Shown piece by piece: positions 26,205-35,603 of a stretch of DNA of 64,000 bases; positions within the stretch are counted from its first letter, which is position 1, and each line of letters begins with the position of its first letter. The stretch spans positions 456 through 64,455 of the forward strand of contig PLZF01000090.1 of the NCBI GenBank assembly GCA_003152015.1, in the 5' to 3' direction. Origin of the DNA: Acidimicrobiaceae bacterium. Its GTDB lineage: Bacteria; Actinomycetota; Acidimicrobiia; Acidimicrobiales; RAAP-2. The translations under genes and the position numbers were made by a program. The notes under the pieces are model-generated. The model saw nothing but the letters and a program-made list of their open reading frames with translations. It was not told where the DNA came from and did not search any database.

Positions 26205-27332
26205 ATGCCTGACGTGGTGGCACTCGATCTCCGTGCCGGCCAGGGCTTTGTCGATGCCCTGCGGCGGACGTGGGATGCGGGGGACGCCGTTCTCCCCGTA
26301 GACCCCCGCCTGCCTCGGGCTGCCGTCCAACGCCTACTGGACGCACTTCGACCCTCGGCGGTAATCGACGAATTCGGATCTCATCCCCGGTCGGGTGGCC
26401 TTCCCAGCGTCGAGGGCGACGCTCTGGTTGTGGCGACCAGCGGGACGACCGGAGCGCCCAAGGGAGTCGTCTTGACCCATCAGGCCGTCGAGGCGTCGGC
26501 GATGGCCAGTTCGCGGCGGATAAACGTGGACCCGGCCCGTGATCGATGGGTGGCGTGTCTGCCCCTGGCCCACATCGGCGGCTTGTCAGTGGTGACCCGG
26601 GCCATCGCCACCGGTACCCCGTTCACGCTGTTCGAACGTTTCGATGCAGCCGAGGTGGATCGCGAGGCCCGCCTTGGTGCCACACTCGTCTCACTGGTGG
26701 CAACGGCCCTTGGCCGCATGGACGCCAGTAGGTATCGCTCCATCCTCCTCGGGGGTGCCGCCCCTCCCGAACGGCTCCCCGACAACGTGGTCACCACCTA
26801 CGGGATGACGGAGACCGGGTCAGGGGTCGTCTACGACGGCTCACCTCTCGATGGCGTAGACATCCTGATCGGTGACGGTGACCTCGGAGCCGACGGTGAG
26901 GTATTGGTGCGCGGTCCCATGCTGATGCGGGCCTACCGGGATGGCACGGATCCCAGGCTGCCCGGAGGTTGGCTCCCCACCGGCGACGCCGGGCGCGTGG
27001 CCGAGGACGGGGTCCTGTCGGTCTACGGTCGGATCGCCGAGGTCATCGTGACCGGAGCGGAAAAGGTATGGCCGGAGGCGGTCGAAGGCGTCCTGGCCGG
27101 CCACCCCGGAGTTGCCGAGGTCGCCATCTGGAAACGGCCCGATCCTGAGTGGGGCGAGCGGGTAGTGGCCTGGGTGGTGCCCGTGGATGCTTCGGCGCCA
27201 CCGACGCTCGAGTCTCTGCGTTCAGCGGTGTCCGAACACATCGCACCATGGGCCGCACCCAAGGAACTGGAAGTGGTGGCCGTCCTGCCCCGGACTCGGA
27301 GCGGCAAGGTGCAACGGGATGGTTTGAGCTGA
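26205..27332 (+). CDS. menE: o-succinylbenzoate-CoA ligase (MenE-type AMP-forming ligase)
   Basis: Activates o-succinylbenzoate with ATP and CoA, feeding MenB. At 375 residues it is short for the superfamily but typical for actinobacterial MenE. Motifs: VVATSGTTGAPKGVVLTHQA (P-loop), TTYGMTETGSG, LPTGDAGRVAEDGVLSVYGR, and the catalytic lysine in RTRSGKVQRD. Placement beside menB, menA, menH and menD supports the assignment over a generic acyl-CoA ligase. menC and menF are not in the window. Confidence 0.92.
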   Translation: MPDVVALDLRAGQGFVDALRRTWDAGDAVLPVDPRLPRAAVQRLLDALRPSAVIDEFGSHPRSGGLPSVEGDALVVATSGTTGAPKGVVLTHQAVEASAMASSRRINVDPARDRWVACLPLAHIGGLSVVTRAIATGTPFTLFERFDAAEVDREARLGATLVSLVATALGRMDASRYRSILLGGAAPPERLPDNVVTTYGMTETGSGVVYDGSPLDGVDILIGDGDLGADGEVLVRGPMLMRAYRDGTDPRLPGGWLPTGDAGRVAEDGVLSVYGRIAEVIVTGAEKVWPEAVEGVLAGHPGVAEVAIWKRPDPEWGERVVAWVVPVDASAPPTLESLRSAVSEHIAPWAAPKELEVVAVLPRTRSGKVQRDGLS

Positions 27333-27355
27333 CGATGCACTGGCCGCGGCCGCAA

Positions 27356-28135
27356 TTAGGCGATCCCACCGCTGGCGATGTTCAGGGCTCCGCCGTCGAT
27401 GACCAGGGTGTGACCGGTAATCCACGAGGCAGCATCCGAACAGAGAAAGAGGGCGGCCTTGGCGATGTCATCGGGTTCACCCAGACGTCGTAGGGGCAGA
27501 CGCCGGGCGATCTGGTCACCGGCCGGCTCCCACAGAGCCTTGGCGAAATCGGTCTTCACCAAGCCCGGCGCTACGGCATTGACCCTGACCTTGGGCCCGA
27601 GCTCACCGGCAAGCTGACTGGTGAGATGGATCACCGCGGCTTTGGTCACGTTGTACCAGCCGATCCCGTGCTCCACCGATAGCCCACCGATCGAAGCCAG
27701 GTTCAACACAACGCCACCGCGTTCGGACATCCCGGCTCGCCATGCCGCCTGGGTCCACTCGAGGTATCCCGATTGATTGACCCTGATGGTCTTGTCGATC
27801 TGACCGGTGTCGATGTCCATCAACGGCCCGTAGTAGGGGTTGGTTGCGGCGTTATTGACCAGGATGTCCACCGATCCGAACCGTTCGACGGTGGCGCCCA
27901 CGCAGGCCGCGCCCTGGTCGGGGTCGCCGGCGTTGGCCACATGCCACGCCACTTCACCAGACCGCTCACCTTTGGTCGCGTCGATCGCACTCTTGGCCTC
28001 GGCCAGAGCCTCGTCCTTGCGGGAGGAGAGCATGACCGAAGCCCCCGCCTCCGCGAATTGCCGGGCAATCGCCATCCCGATTCCCCGGGAGGCACCGGTG
28101 ACGAGGGCTGTCTTTCCATCCAGTCGAAGATCCAT
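27356..28135 (-). CDS. SDR family oxidoreductase
   Basis: A short-chain dehydrogenase/reductase of 259 residues. It has the NAD(P)-binding TGASRGIGMAIA (about residues 14-25), NNAATNPYYG, the active site Ser in NLASIGG, the YNVTK Tyr/Lys pair, and the C-terminal ITGHTLVIDGG. An acyl substrate is plausible given the adjacent acyl-CoA ligase, but is not shown. TAGGGT ends 6 nt before the ATG, suggesting a leaderless message. It converges on menE with 23 bp between, which includes the GGCCGCGGCC palindrome. Confidence 0.9.
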   Translation of the reverse strand: MDLRLDGKTALVTGASRGIGMAIARQFAEAGASVMLSSRKDEALAEAKSAIDATKGERSGEVAWHVANAGDPDQGAACVGATVERFGSVDILVNNAATNPYYGPLMDIDTGQIDKTIRVNQSGYLEWTQAAWRAGMSERGGVVLNLASIGGLSVEHGIGWYNVTKAAVIHLTSQLAGELGPKVRVNAVAPGLVKTDFAKALWEPAGDQIARRLPLRRLGEPDDIAKAALFLCSDAASWITGHTLVIDGGALNIASGGIA

Positions 28136-28141
28136 GGGAGA

Positions 28142-28147
28142 ACCCTA
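28142..28147 (-). promoter_or_regulatory. leaderless -10 element for the SDR gene
   Basis: TAGGGT, 6 nt before the ATG at 28135, in the 150-bp divergent gap to the acyl-CoA ligase gene. Confidence 0.4.
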
Positions 28148-28285
28148 CGACGACCATCACCAATCAGAACTACCAAAACAGAAGATTCTTCCCGGCGACT
28201 GCGTTGTCGAAGGCGCGATACTGCAATTCGCCGACGGCATGGACGTGGACCGTGCCGGTGGTTCTCGAGGTTGGAGGGATTCGAA

Positions 28286-29974
28286 GTGCTCGATCAGGTA
28301 TTCCGGAGGCTGATGTCCGAGGGTGAGAAGGTGGTGCTCGAGGCATATGCCTTGGCCACCGTTGCCCGAGCCGGGATGATCGGTCCGGAGCCTCCGCTCC
28401 GGTTGGCCGAGATGGCCCTGGCGTTGAAGCGGTTCGGACCAGTGGGGGGTGGCATCATGGCAGCCGCCATTCGCCACGGTGATCGATTCGGATTGATCGA
28501 CGAACGGGGGCCACTTTCGTTTCGCGAACTCAGCCTTCGCTCCAATGCCCTGGCCGATGCCCTGGCGGCTGAGGGACTGGGCGACGGCGCCACCATCGGC
28601 GTGTTGTGCCGCAATCATCGCGGCCTGCTCGATGCGACGTTCGCCGGGGCAAAAGCCGGATATCGGATCCTCTATCTGAACACCGATTTCGCCGCCCCCC
28701 AAGCCCGTGACGTCTGTGCCCGCGAAGGCGTCGAAGCCCTCATCGTCGACGAAGAGTTCCTGCCCATCGTGGCCGACGTCGAGGCTTTGTTAGGTCGGTT
28801 CATCGCCTGGACCGACGGGCCGGCAGCCCTCGGGACGCTCGACTCGTTGATTTCGCTCGGGGACACCAAGGGTCGCCCGGCGCCTTCTCAACCTGGCACC
28901 ATGGTCATGCTCACCAGCGGCACCACCGGGACGCCGAAGGGTGCGCGCCGAAGCCAGCCCCGGTCACTGACCATGCCCGGTGCGGTGTTCTCGAAGATCC
29001 CCTACCGCGGACGGGAGGCCGTGTACGTGGCGCCGCCCCTGTTCCATGGTTGGGGGCTGCTCTCGGGGCTGCTGACCATCGGGACGGGTTCAACCCTGCT
29101 GACCTCGCGCCGGTTCGACCCGGCCGCGGTCCTCGATACCGTGGCTCGCCATCGCTGCACAGGCTTGGTGGTGGTCCCCGCCATGATCAACCGGATGCTG
29201 GCCCTCGAAGACGGAGGACCGGCGAGCCGAGATCTGAGCGCACTGCGATTCATGGCCACCAGCGGCGCACAACTGGAAGGGGCGTTGGCCAGCCGCACCA
29301 TGGATGCGTTCGGAGATGTGCTGTACAACCTGTACGGGTCCACCGAGGTGGCGTACGCCACCATCGCCACCCCCGAAGACATGAGAGCGGCTCCCGGCTG
29401 CGTGGGGCGCCCGCCGGTGGGCACAACCGTCCGACTGTTCGACCGACTGGGCACAGAGGTGGCGCCAGGTGAGACAGGGCGGATCTTTGTGGGCAATGGC
29501 CAAGGGTTCAGCGGCTACACCGGCGGCGGCACCAAAGACTCCATTGACGGGCTGCTCTCTACTGGTGACGTAGGTCACTTCGATGGAGGTGGCCGACTCT
29601 TTGTCGACGGTCGTGACGACGAGATGATCGTCTCAGGCGGGGAAAACGTCTTTCCGGGGGAGATCGAGGAACTGCTGGCCGGTCACCCCGGAATCTCCGA
29701 GGCTTCGGCCATCGGCGTGCCCGATGCTGACCACGGACAACGACTGATCGCCTATGTGGTGCCAACGACACCCTCTGGATTGACGGCCACCGAGGTGAAA
29801 TCGTATGTGCGTGACAACCTGGCCCGCTTCAAGGTGCCACGTGAGGTGTTCTTCGTCGAACAGCTACCCCGGAACCCGGCGGGCAAAGTGCGGAAGCGAG
29901 ATCTTCTCGCCCGCCACGCGGCCGCGGACGGTGTCGTGGATGTCGAGGGTTCGGTTCCGGGGCCAATAGTCTGA
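28286..29974 (+). CDS. AMP-dependent acyl-CoA ligase (FadD-like)
   Basis: Activates a fatty or other carboxylic acid to its CoA ester via an acyl adenylate. 562 residues. Motifs: VMLTSGTTGTPKGARRS (P-loop), YNLYGSTEVAYATIATPED, STGDVGHFDGGGRLFVDGRDDEMIVSGGENVFP and the catalytic Lys in NPAGKVRKRD. The GTG at 28286 is chosen because GGAGGG lies 7 nt upstream; an ATG nine codons later (28313) is the alternative. The hydrophobic N-terminal stretch could hold it at the membrane. Divergent from the SDR gene. Confidence 0.9.
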   Translation: MLDQVFRRLMSEGEKVVLEAYALATVARAGMIGPEPPLRLAEMALALKRFGPVGGGIMAAAIRHGDRFGLIDERGPLSFRELSLRSNALADALAAEGLGDGATIGVLCRNHRGLLDATFAGAKAGYRILYLNTDFAAPQARDVCAREGVEALIVDEEFLPIVADVEALLGRFIAWTDGPAALGTLDSLISLGDTKGRPAPSQPGTMVMLTSGTTGTPKGARRSQPRSLTMPGAVFSKIPYRGREAVYVAPPLFHGWGLLSGLLTIGTGSTLLTSRRFDPAAVLDTVARHRCTGLVVVPAMINRMLALEDGGPASRDLSALRFMATSGAQLEGALASRTMDAFGDVLYNLYGSTEVAYATIATPEDMRAAPGCVGRPPVGTTVRLFDRLGTEVAPGETGRIFVGNGQGFSGYTGGGTKDSIDGLLSTGDVGHFDGGGRLFVDGRDDEMIVSGGENVFPGEIEELLAGHPGISEASAIGVPDADHGQRLIAYVVPTTPSGLTATEVKSYVRDNLARFKVPREVFFVEQLPRNPAGKVRKRDLLARHAAADGVVDVEGSVPGPIV

Positions 29975-30087
29975 TGGGCCTGGACGCACAACGTGGAACT
30001 GGGTGCTCGCCTCGATACCACCGTTTGCCGACGACTTGGGCCGGCATGAGGAAGTTGGGCCGGGGATCGTCGCCCCATCTCGTCCCG

Positions 30088-30093
30088 TAGCAT
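30088..30093 (+). promoter_or_regulatory. leaderless -10 element for the DUF255 operon
   Basis: TAGCAT, 7 nt before the GTG at 30101. The same hexamer precedes the rrf2 and divIVA starts in this window at 6 and 7 nt. Confidence 0.55.
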
Positions 30094-30100
30094 CAGCTGG

Positions 30101-32161
30101 GTGAACCGCCTTGGAGAGGAAACGTCCCCCTACCTCCGCCAGCACGCCGACAATCCGGTGGACTGGTACCCATGGGGTGACGAGGCGTTCGACCGGGCCC
30201 GGGCGGAAGATCGCCCTGTCTTTCTTTCCATCGGATACTCCGCCTGCCATTGGTGTCACGTCATGGCCCACGAATCGTTCGAGAACGCCGACACCGCCGC
30301 CGCGCTCAACGGGTCATTCATCAGCGTGAAAGTGGACCGTGAGGAACGTCCCGACGTGGACGCCGTCTATATGGAGGCGGTCCAGGCCATCACCGGGTCG
30401 GGTGGCTGGCCGATGAGCGTGTTCCTCACCCCTGATCGCCGCCCCTTCTTCGGCGGGACCTACTTTCCGCCCGATGACCGCCATGGCTCACCGTCATTCC
30501 GGTCGGTCCTGGCCGCGTTGTCCGACGTCTGGACCAATAGGCGGAGCGAAGTGGACGAACAGGCCGACGAACTCTGCAGGGCGATTGCGTCCCGATCAGT
30601 GATCACCAAGTCCGGCCGCCGGTCGTCGTCGCTTGGTTCCCTCGGCGGATCCAACGACGGAGTCGACCTCATCGATGTGGTCACCAAGGAACTGAACAGT
30701 AGATTCGACCGCGAGTGGGGCGGCTTTGGTCCCGCTCCGAAGTTCCCTCAACCCACGCTGATCGACATCGCTCTCCGGCACTCTCGCCGGCACACCGACG
30801 GCGATCCCGATTCATCGCTGGCGATGGCCACCCTGACCCTCGATGCCATGGCCGGCGGTGGTATCCATGACCACCTGGGCGGCGGATTCGCCCGATACTC
30901 GACCGATCACCAGTGGCTGGTCCCGCACTTCGAAAAGATGCTCTACGACCAGGCCGGACTGCTCCGGGCGTTCCTACACGGCTGGCAGGCCACGGGGCAG
31001 CCGGACTACCTCCGGGTGGTCGAGGACATCATCTCCTATGTCGCCCGCGACCTGACCACGCCCGAAGGGGGAGTGCACTCCGCTGAGGACGCCGACTCCG
31101 AAGGGGTGGAGGGCAAGTTCTACGTCTGGACCCTTGACCAAGCTGACGAGGGAGTCAGAAGCGGATCCCTGCGCCCGGGCGAGGACCCCACGGCCATCAT
31201 CGAGGCTGTCACCAGCTGGTTCGACCTCACCACCGCCGGAAACTTTGAAGGAACCACCATTCTGCGACGCCCGATCGGGGCACCGCTGGGTGGCTCGGTG
31301 GACGTGGAATCGGGCCGGCGCCTGTTGTTCGAGGCCCGGGCCAGGCGTGTCCGGCCCGGCCTGGACGACAAGGTCCTCACTGAGTGGAACGCCATGTACG
31401 CCTCGGCCCTGGCCGAGGCTGCATTCGCCAACGACAATCCTGACTGGACCCTGTCGGCAGTGTCCATCGGCGGCTTTCTCTATGACCACCTGCGGCGCGC
31501 CGGCGACGGCCGGTGGCTTCGCAGTTGGCAACGGGAAGGTGGAGCAAAACATCTCGCCTATGCCGCCGACTACGCATGTTTGGTCGACTGCTTCACCCGG
31601 TTGGCCGAGTTAACAGGTCGGGCCATTTGGACAGCCCGGGCCATCGAGACCGCCGATGCACTGCTCGAGCTCTTTCATGATGACGGCGATGGTGGTTTCT
31701 TCACCACCGGTCACGATGCGGAAGCCCTGTTGGTCCGGACCAAGGACGTCTTCGATGGCGCCACTCCCTCGGCCAACGGGGTGGCGGCAGTCGCATTTGT
31801 GCGACTCGGGGCTCTCACCGGGTTCGACCGGTACACGGAGGCAGCCCACGAGATCGTCGACCTGGTTGGCGAGCTCCTCATCCGCCATCCCACCGCCTTC
31901 GCCCACACCGTGGTGGCGGCCGACCTGTTGCGGCGGGGACTCACCGAAGTGGTGATTACCGGCGATCGACCCGACCTGCTCGACGTGGTGCGCCGACAAT
32001 GGATTCCTGACGCAGTGATGGCATGGGGGGAACCCACCGCGTCACCGCTGTGGGAGGGGCGAGACCCGGGCCTGGCCTACGTGTGTCGGCATTACGCGTG
32101 CCAGATGCCGGCATCCGATCCTGAATCGTTGTCGATCCAGTTGCCCGGGATCTTTCGGTGA
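30101..32161 (+). CDS. DUF255 (YyaL/spermatogenesis-associated 20-like) thioredoxin-fold protein
   Basis: A large soluble protein, 686 residues. The N-terminal thioredoxin-like domain carries the family hallmark [17 protein letters not shown] near residue 47 and [13 protein letters not shown]; the rest is an (alpha/alpha)6-barrel-like region resembling N-acylglucosamine epimerases, with [17 protein letters not shown] and FEKMLYDQA. The biochemical role of this widespread family is unsettled. It appears to head a plus-strand operon, overlapping the next gene by 4 nt (GTGA). Confidence 0.93.
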   Translation: MNRLGEETSPYLRQHADNPVDWYPWGDEAFDRARAEDRPVFLSIGYSACHWCHVMAHESFENADTAAALNGSFISVKVDREERPDVDAVYMEAVQAITGSGGWPMSVFLTPDRRPFFGGTYFPPDDRHGSPSFRSVLAALSDVWTNRRSEVDEQADELCRAIASRSVITKSGRRSSSLGSLGGSNDGVDLIDVVTKELNSRFDREWGGFGPAPKFPQPTLIDIALRHSRRHTDGDPDSSLAMATLTLDAMAGGGIHDHLGGGFARYSTDHQWLVPHFEKMLYDQAGLLRAFLHGWQATGQPDYLRVVEDIISYVARDLTTPEGGVHSAEDADSEGVEGKFYVWTLDQADEGVRSGSLRPGEDPTAIIEAVTSWFDLTTAGNFEGTTILRRPIGAPLGGSVDVESGRRLLFEARARRVRPGLDDKVLTEWNAMYASALAEAAFANDNPDWTLSAVSIGGFLYDHLRRAGDGRWLRSWQREGGAKHLAYAADYACLVDCFTRLAELTGRAIWTARAIETADALLELFHDDGDGGFFTTGHDAEALLVRTKDVFDGATPSANGVAAVAFVRLGALTGFDRYTEAAHEIVDLVGELLIRHPTAFAHTVVAADLLRRGLTEVVITGDRPDLLDVVRRQWIPDAVMAWGEPTASPLWEGRDPGLAYVCRHYACQMPASDPESLSIQLPGIFR

Positions 32162-32943
32162 ACGAGGGCCTGCCACCCCCGGTCGGAGTTCCCAGTCTGC
32201 CTCCGCCCCCGAAAAAACGGAAGCAGGGTCGGTCGCCCCGGACTCCCCGGAGTGGCACCGCCCGGGCGGTGGTGCGAGCGGTCAAGGCTCGAGACCGGAT
32301 CCAGGTGGCGGGAGGTGCTTCGCTGACCATTCTGGTGCTGTCGTGTCACGAAGAGGACACCACCGGCGTTGACCTGGCGTCGGGGACGCTGGTCCGAGCC
32401 AGGGTGCGGTGGCCCGAAGGCCACCCACCCGACCTGGTTCCGTTCGACGTGGTCGAAGCGGTATTGGCGGACGAGCCCGAGCGCGATGATCTGGCCCAGC
32501 CCGAAGCGGTGACCGTCACTGGGCTTCCACGACACCTCGGCACGTTCCACGGGCGTCGGAATCGCCGTCTCCTCCATCGACTGGCTGCGCCGGTCGAAGA
32601 GCACGTGCTGGGTTTCCCCGGCGCCTCCGCGCCCTATTGGGAGTTCAGGGGATTTCGACCCTCGCTGGCCCTGTTGGTGCCGACCAAGGGGCCCGTCCTG
32701 TTCCGCCGCGAACGGGAACGGGAAGTGTGGATCCGGTTTGGGTGGGGACGTAGCGACAACTGGCTACCCGTCGAAGACCCCCGAGCCGACCGCGCTCTCG
32801 ATGTAGCCCGAACGGACCGATTGCATGGCAAGGAACTGGCGTCTGCCCTGGGGTTCAAACCCCACTATCTGGTCGCATCAATCACCACCCCGCGCAACGG
32901 ACACTGCTACAAGACCATCCGGGCCCTGTTGCCCCGGGGTTGA
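32158..32943 (+). CDS. hypothetical protein, unknown function
   Basis: 261 residues from a GTG inside a GTGA overlap with the DUF255 gene, so the two are translationally coupled. The first ~40 residues are Pro/Lys/Arg-rich and probably disordered. A small barrel-like part follows ([22 protein letters not shown]), then a conserved-looking core ([39 protein letters not shown]). No signal peptide, membrane helix or known motif is recognised. Coupling to DUF255 and the following PhzF gene suggests a shared but unknown pathway. Confidence 0.75.
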   Translation: MNEGLPPPVGVPSLPPPPKKRKQGRSPRTPRSGTARAVVRAVKARDRIQVAGGASLTILVLSCHEEDTTGVDLASGTLVRARVRWPEGHPPDLVPFDVVEAVLADEPERDDLAQPEAVTVTGLPRHLGTFHGRRNRRLLHRLAAPVEEHVLGFPGASAPYWEFRGFRPSLALLVPTKGPVLFRREREREVWIRFGWGRSDNWLPVEDPRADRALDVARTDRLHGKELASALGFKPHYLVASITTPRNGHCYKTIRALLPRG

Positions 32944-33722
32944 TCGTGTCCACTGAACTCGTCGTGGTCGACGCATTCACCGATCGTCCATTCTCCGGCA
33001 ACCCGGCCGCGGTGTGCCGGCTCGACCGACCGGCACCTGAAACGTGGATGCGCGACGTGGCCGGCGAGATGAACCTCTCGGAGACGGCGTTCGTCGTCAC
33101 CCGCCCCGACGGTGGGTACGACTTGCGGTGGTTTACTCCTACCACCGAAGTCGACCTCTGTGGGCATGCCACGTTGGCTTCGGCCCACGTGGTGGGGGGA
33201 GGAGAGTTCCACACCCGAAGCGGGGTACTCACCTGTGCACTCCGAGACGACGGTTTGATCGAGATGGACTTCCCAGCCGACCCGCCGACAGCCTGTGCTC
33301 CGCCCGATGGTCTGTTCGCCGCCCTCGGTACTGTCGGGGACGTCCTCGGTGGCGCCTCCGATCTGATGGTGGTGTGTGCTGAGCCCGATACCGTCAGACA
33401 GCTGCAGCCCGATCTCACGGCTCTAGCCGCTATCGATACCCGGGCCATAATCGTGACCGCGGCCGCCTCCCAACCTGGCATCGATTGCGTGTCCCGGGTC
33501 TTCGCTCCCCGGGTCGGGATTCCTGAGGACCCGGTCACCGGCTCGGCCCACTGCACCCTGGCCCCGTGGTGGTCGACCCGCACCGGTCGGAGTGAGTTGG
33601 TCGGGGCCCAGGTGTCCCGCCGGGGAGGCATCGTCCACATGCGACTCGATGACAACCGGGTGATCCTGGGCGGACATGCAGTGACGGTTTCGGAAGTGCG
33701 CCTCCTGGTCGATCCGGACTGA
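32940..33722 (+). CDS. PhzF family isomerase-like protein
   Basis: A diaminopimelate-epimerase-fold protein of 260 residues; the best known relative, PhzF, isomerises a dihydroanthranilate in phenazine synthesis. Catalytic Glu48 lies in NLSETAFV; EVDLCGHATLASAHV and IPEDPVTGSAHCTLAPWW are family signatures. There are no phenazine genes here, so the substrate is unknown. It starts at TTG 32940 (overlapping the previous stop) or GTG 32946. One of four closely packed plus-strand genes. Confidence 0.9.
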   Translation: MIVSTELVVVDAFTDRPFSGNPAAVCRLDRPAPETWMRDVAGEMNLSETAFVVTRPDGGYDLRWFTPTTEVDLCGHATLASAHVVGGGEFHTRSGVLTCALRDDGLIEMDFPADPPTACAPPDGLFAALGTVGDVLGGASDLMVVCAEPDTVRQLQPDLTALAAIDTRAIIVTAAASQPGIDCVSRVFAPRVGIPEDPVTGSAHCTLAPWWSTRTGRSELVGAQVSRRGGIVHMRLDDNRVILGGHAVTVSEVRLLVDPD

Positions 33723-33755
33723 CCGGGTTCGCCGGGTGGCCTACAGTCACTAGTC

Positions 33756-34937
33756 ATGTCGGCGTCTTCTCTCTCCCTCGGATCGGCCGTACCGATCCTT
33801 CCTGACTACAACGGCGCCTGCCTGGCCACCCTGGTACCGGCCCTGTTGTCAGGGTTCGCGGGGGGCAAGGGCGATGCCGGACAACCTCCGACCTGGCTCC
33901 CCTCTCCGGCCCGTGAGGCGAACCAGATTGTTCTGTTGATCGTGGACGGGCTGGGATGGGAGCAACTGACCGCGCGTCGTGAGCTGGCTCCCACCCTGAC
34001 CGGAGCCGCCGGCAGTGAACTATCGATTACCTCGGTGGCTCCGACCACCACCGCCTGTGCGCTCACGTCCATCGCCACCGGTCGTCCGCCCGCCGATCAC
34101 GGTCTCCTGGGGTACCGGTTGGCCACCCCGAACGCGGAGATCATGAACGTGCTCCGGTGGACAGTGGGCACCTACCGTCCGCGGGACGCCCGCCAGGAGT
34201 TACCGGCCTCCGCCTTTCAGCCGTACCCGCCGTTCCCCGGAGCAACCCATCCGGTGCCGGTGGTCTCCCGGGGCGAATTCGGAGGCACCGGGTTCACCGC
34301 CGCCCACCTCGGGGCCTCTCCGCTGGCCGGGTACAAGATCACCTCGTCGCTCCCTCTCGAAATCCGCCGTCTGCTCGGGGCCGGGGAACCATTCGTCTAC
34401 GCCTACTACGACGGTATCGACAAGGTGGCCCACGAACACGGGCTGGGCGAGTATTACGACGCCGAGTTGGTCGCCGTCGACAGGTTGGTGGCTGATATCG
34501 CCTCCGAGCTGGCCCAGGGGGCGGTGCTGGTGGTCAGCGCCGACCATGGCCAGATCGAGGTGGGGGCCAATGTGGAGTTGTTGGGCCGCGAGACGATGGC
34601 CGGCACCCGTTTTCTGTCGGGCGAGGGCCGGTTCCGCTGGCTGCATGCCCGGCCCGGTGCCGCCGATGACCTGTTGGCCACGGTGACTGAGCAGTATCAC
34701 GACACCACTTGGGTCATGAGTCGGGATCAACTCATCGACGAGGGATGGTTCGGCGGACCTCTCCGTGACGGTGTGATCGATCGGCTCGGCGACGTCGCAC
34801 TGATACCTCATGCGCCCATTGCCTTCCTCGACCCCGCCGACGCCGGGGAGACCACCCTGGCGGCCCGACACGGTTCGTTGACCGCCGACGAAATGCTGGT
34901 CCCTTTGGTCGCCATCGCGTCAGATGGCAATATCTGA
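33756..34937 (+). CDS. alkaline phosphatase superfamily protein (nucleotide pyrophosphatase-like)
   Basis: 393 residues with two-metal alkaline phosphatase-fold motifs: LLIVDGLGWE (Asp), the nucleophile Thr in VAPTTTACALTSI, YYDGIDKVAHEHG (Asp, His), VVSADHGQIEVG (Asp, His) and the last His in AARHGSLT. The absence of a signal peptide suggests cytoplasmic action on a phosphodiester or phosphate ester. TACAGT ends 8 nt before the ATG, a possible internal leaderless promoter. The stop is 2 nt before the proteasome activator gene, so the pair is coupled. Confidence 0.88.
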   Translation: MSASSLSLGSAVPILPDYNGACLATLVPALLSGFAGGKGDAGQPPTWLPSPAREANQIVLLIVDGLGWEQLTARRELAPTLTGAAGSELSITSVAPTTTACALTSIATGRPPADHGLLGYRLATPNAEIMNVLRWTVGTYRPRDARQELPASAFQPYPPFPGATHPVPVVSRGEFGGTGFTAAHLGASPLAGYKITSSLPLEIRRLLGAGEPFVYAYYDGIDKVAHEHGLGEYYDAELVAVDRLVADIASELAQGAVLVVSADHGQIEVGANVELLGRETMAGTRFLSGEGRFRWLHARPGAADDLLATVTEQYHDTTWVMSRDQLIDEGWFGGPLRDGVIDRLGDVALIPHAPIAFLDPADAGETTLAARHGSLTADEMLVPLVAIASDGNI

Positions 34938-34939
34938 CC

Positions 34940-35464
34940 ATGGACAACGACGGACCCAACCCGGCTGAACATCCGCCCGCCCTGCAACCCGAGGTCGTCG
35001 ACCCGGTGAATGATACGGCCGGAGAGAAGCAATCGGACGATGGCGCCCTCGACGAGAAGCGGACGGAGTCGATCGAGAAGCCGGCCAAGCTCCTTCGTAT
35101 CGGGTCCATGGTCAAGCAGCTCCTCGAAGAGGTCCGCCAAGCCCCCTTGGACGAACTCAGTCGGGGACGCCTTCGCGAAATCTACGAACAGTCGGTCCGG
35201 GAGTTGGCCGATGGCCTCTCCGACGACCTGGCCGCCGAGCTCGATCGGGTCTCCATTCCCTTCGAAACCCCAACCCCGTCCGACGCCGAGCTGCGCATTG
35301 CTCACGCCCAGTTGGTGGGCTGGCTCGAGGGGCTCTTCCATGGGATTCAGGCCACCTTGGTGGCCCAGCAGGTGGTCGCTCGTGCCCAGCTCGACGAGAT
35401 GCGTCAGCAGGCCTTGCCGCCGGGAGGTGGGCCACCGGTCTCCCGTCCCGGCACCTATCTCTGA
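34940..35464 (+). CDS. bpa: bacterial proteasome activator (Bpa/PafE, DUF2587)
   Basis: An ATP-independent activator ring for the actinobacterial 20S proteasome. 174 residues: a variable acidic N-terminus (about 45), then the helical core (MVKQLLEEVRQAPLDELSRGRLREIYE, ELADGLSDDLAAELDRV, HAQLVGWLEGLFHGIQA). The protein ends in GTYL; Mycobacterium Bpa ends in GQYL, the motif that docks in the proteasome alpha ring. This implies a 20S proteasome elsewhere in the genome. The gene sits between the phosphatase gene (2-nt gap) and dnaE. Confidence 0.9.
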   Translation: MDNDGPNPAEHPPALQPEVVDPVNDTAGEKQSDDGALDEKRTESIEKPAKLLRIGSMVKQLLEEVRQAPLDELSRGRLREIYEQSVRELADGLSDDLAAELDRVSIPFETPTPSDAELRIAHAQLVGWLEGLFHGIQATLVAQQVVARAQLDEMRQQALPPGGGPPVSRPGTYL

Positions 35465-35537
35465 CCCGGGCCCAGCCCCCGGTGCGGGTCCCCACCGGGT
35501 GGTGGCTCGCGCTATGGTCGGAATCACACCGCTGTAA

Positions 35538-35560
35538 CTCCTCCACAGCCTGTGGAGGAG
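35538..35560. repeat. 23-bp perfect palindrome upstream of dnaE
   Basis: CTCCTCCACAG - C - CTGTGGAGGAG: 11 bp on each side of a single central base, 44 bp before the dnaE start and 73 bp after the bpa stop. As RNA it would form a stem of about 9-10 bp without a following T run. It could be a terminator-like structure for the upstream operon, a leader hairpin for dnaE (TATGGT at 35513-35518 is a possible -10), or a protein-binding site. Confidence 0.7.
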
Positions 35561-35603
35561 CTGGGTCGGTGATCGTCGAAATGACGAGGAAGGCGCCAGT
35601 TCG

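Noticed and set aside
27339..27348. GGCCGCGGCC palindrome between menE and the SDR gene as a terminator
   Set aside because: The 10-bp palindrome has no loop and no T tract; too short to call.
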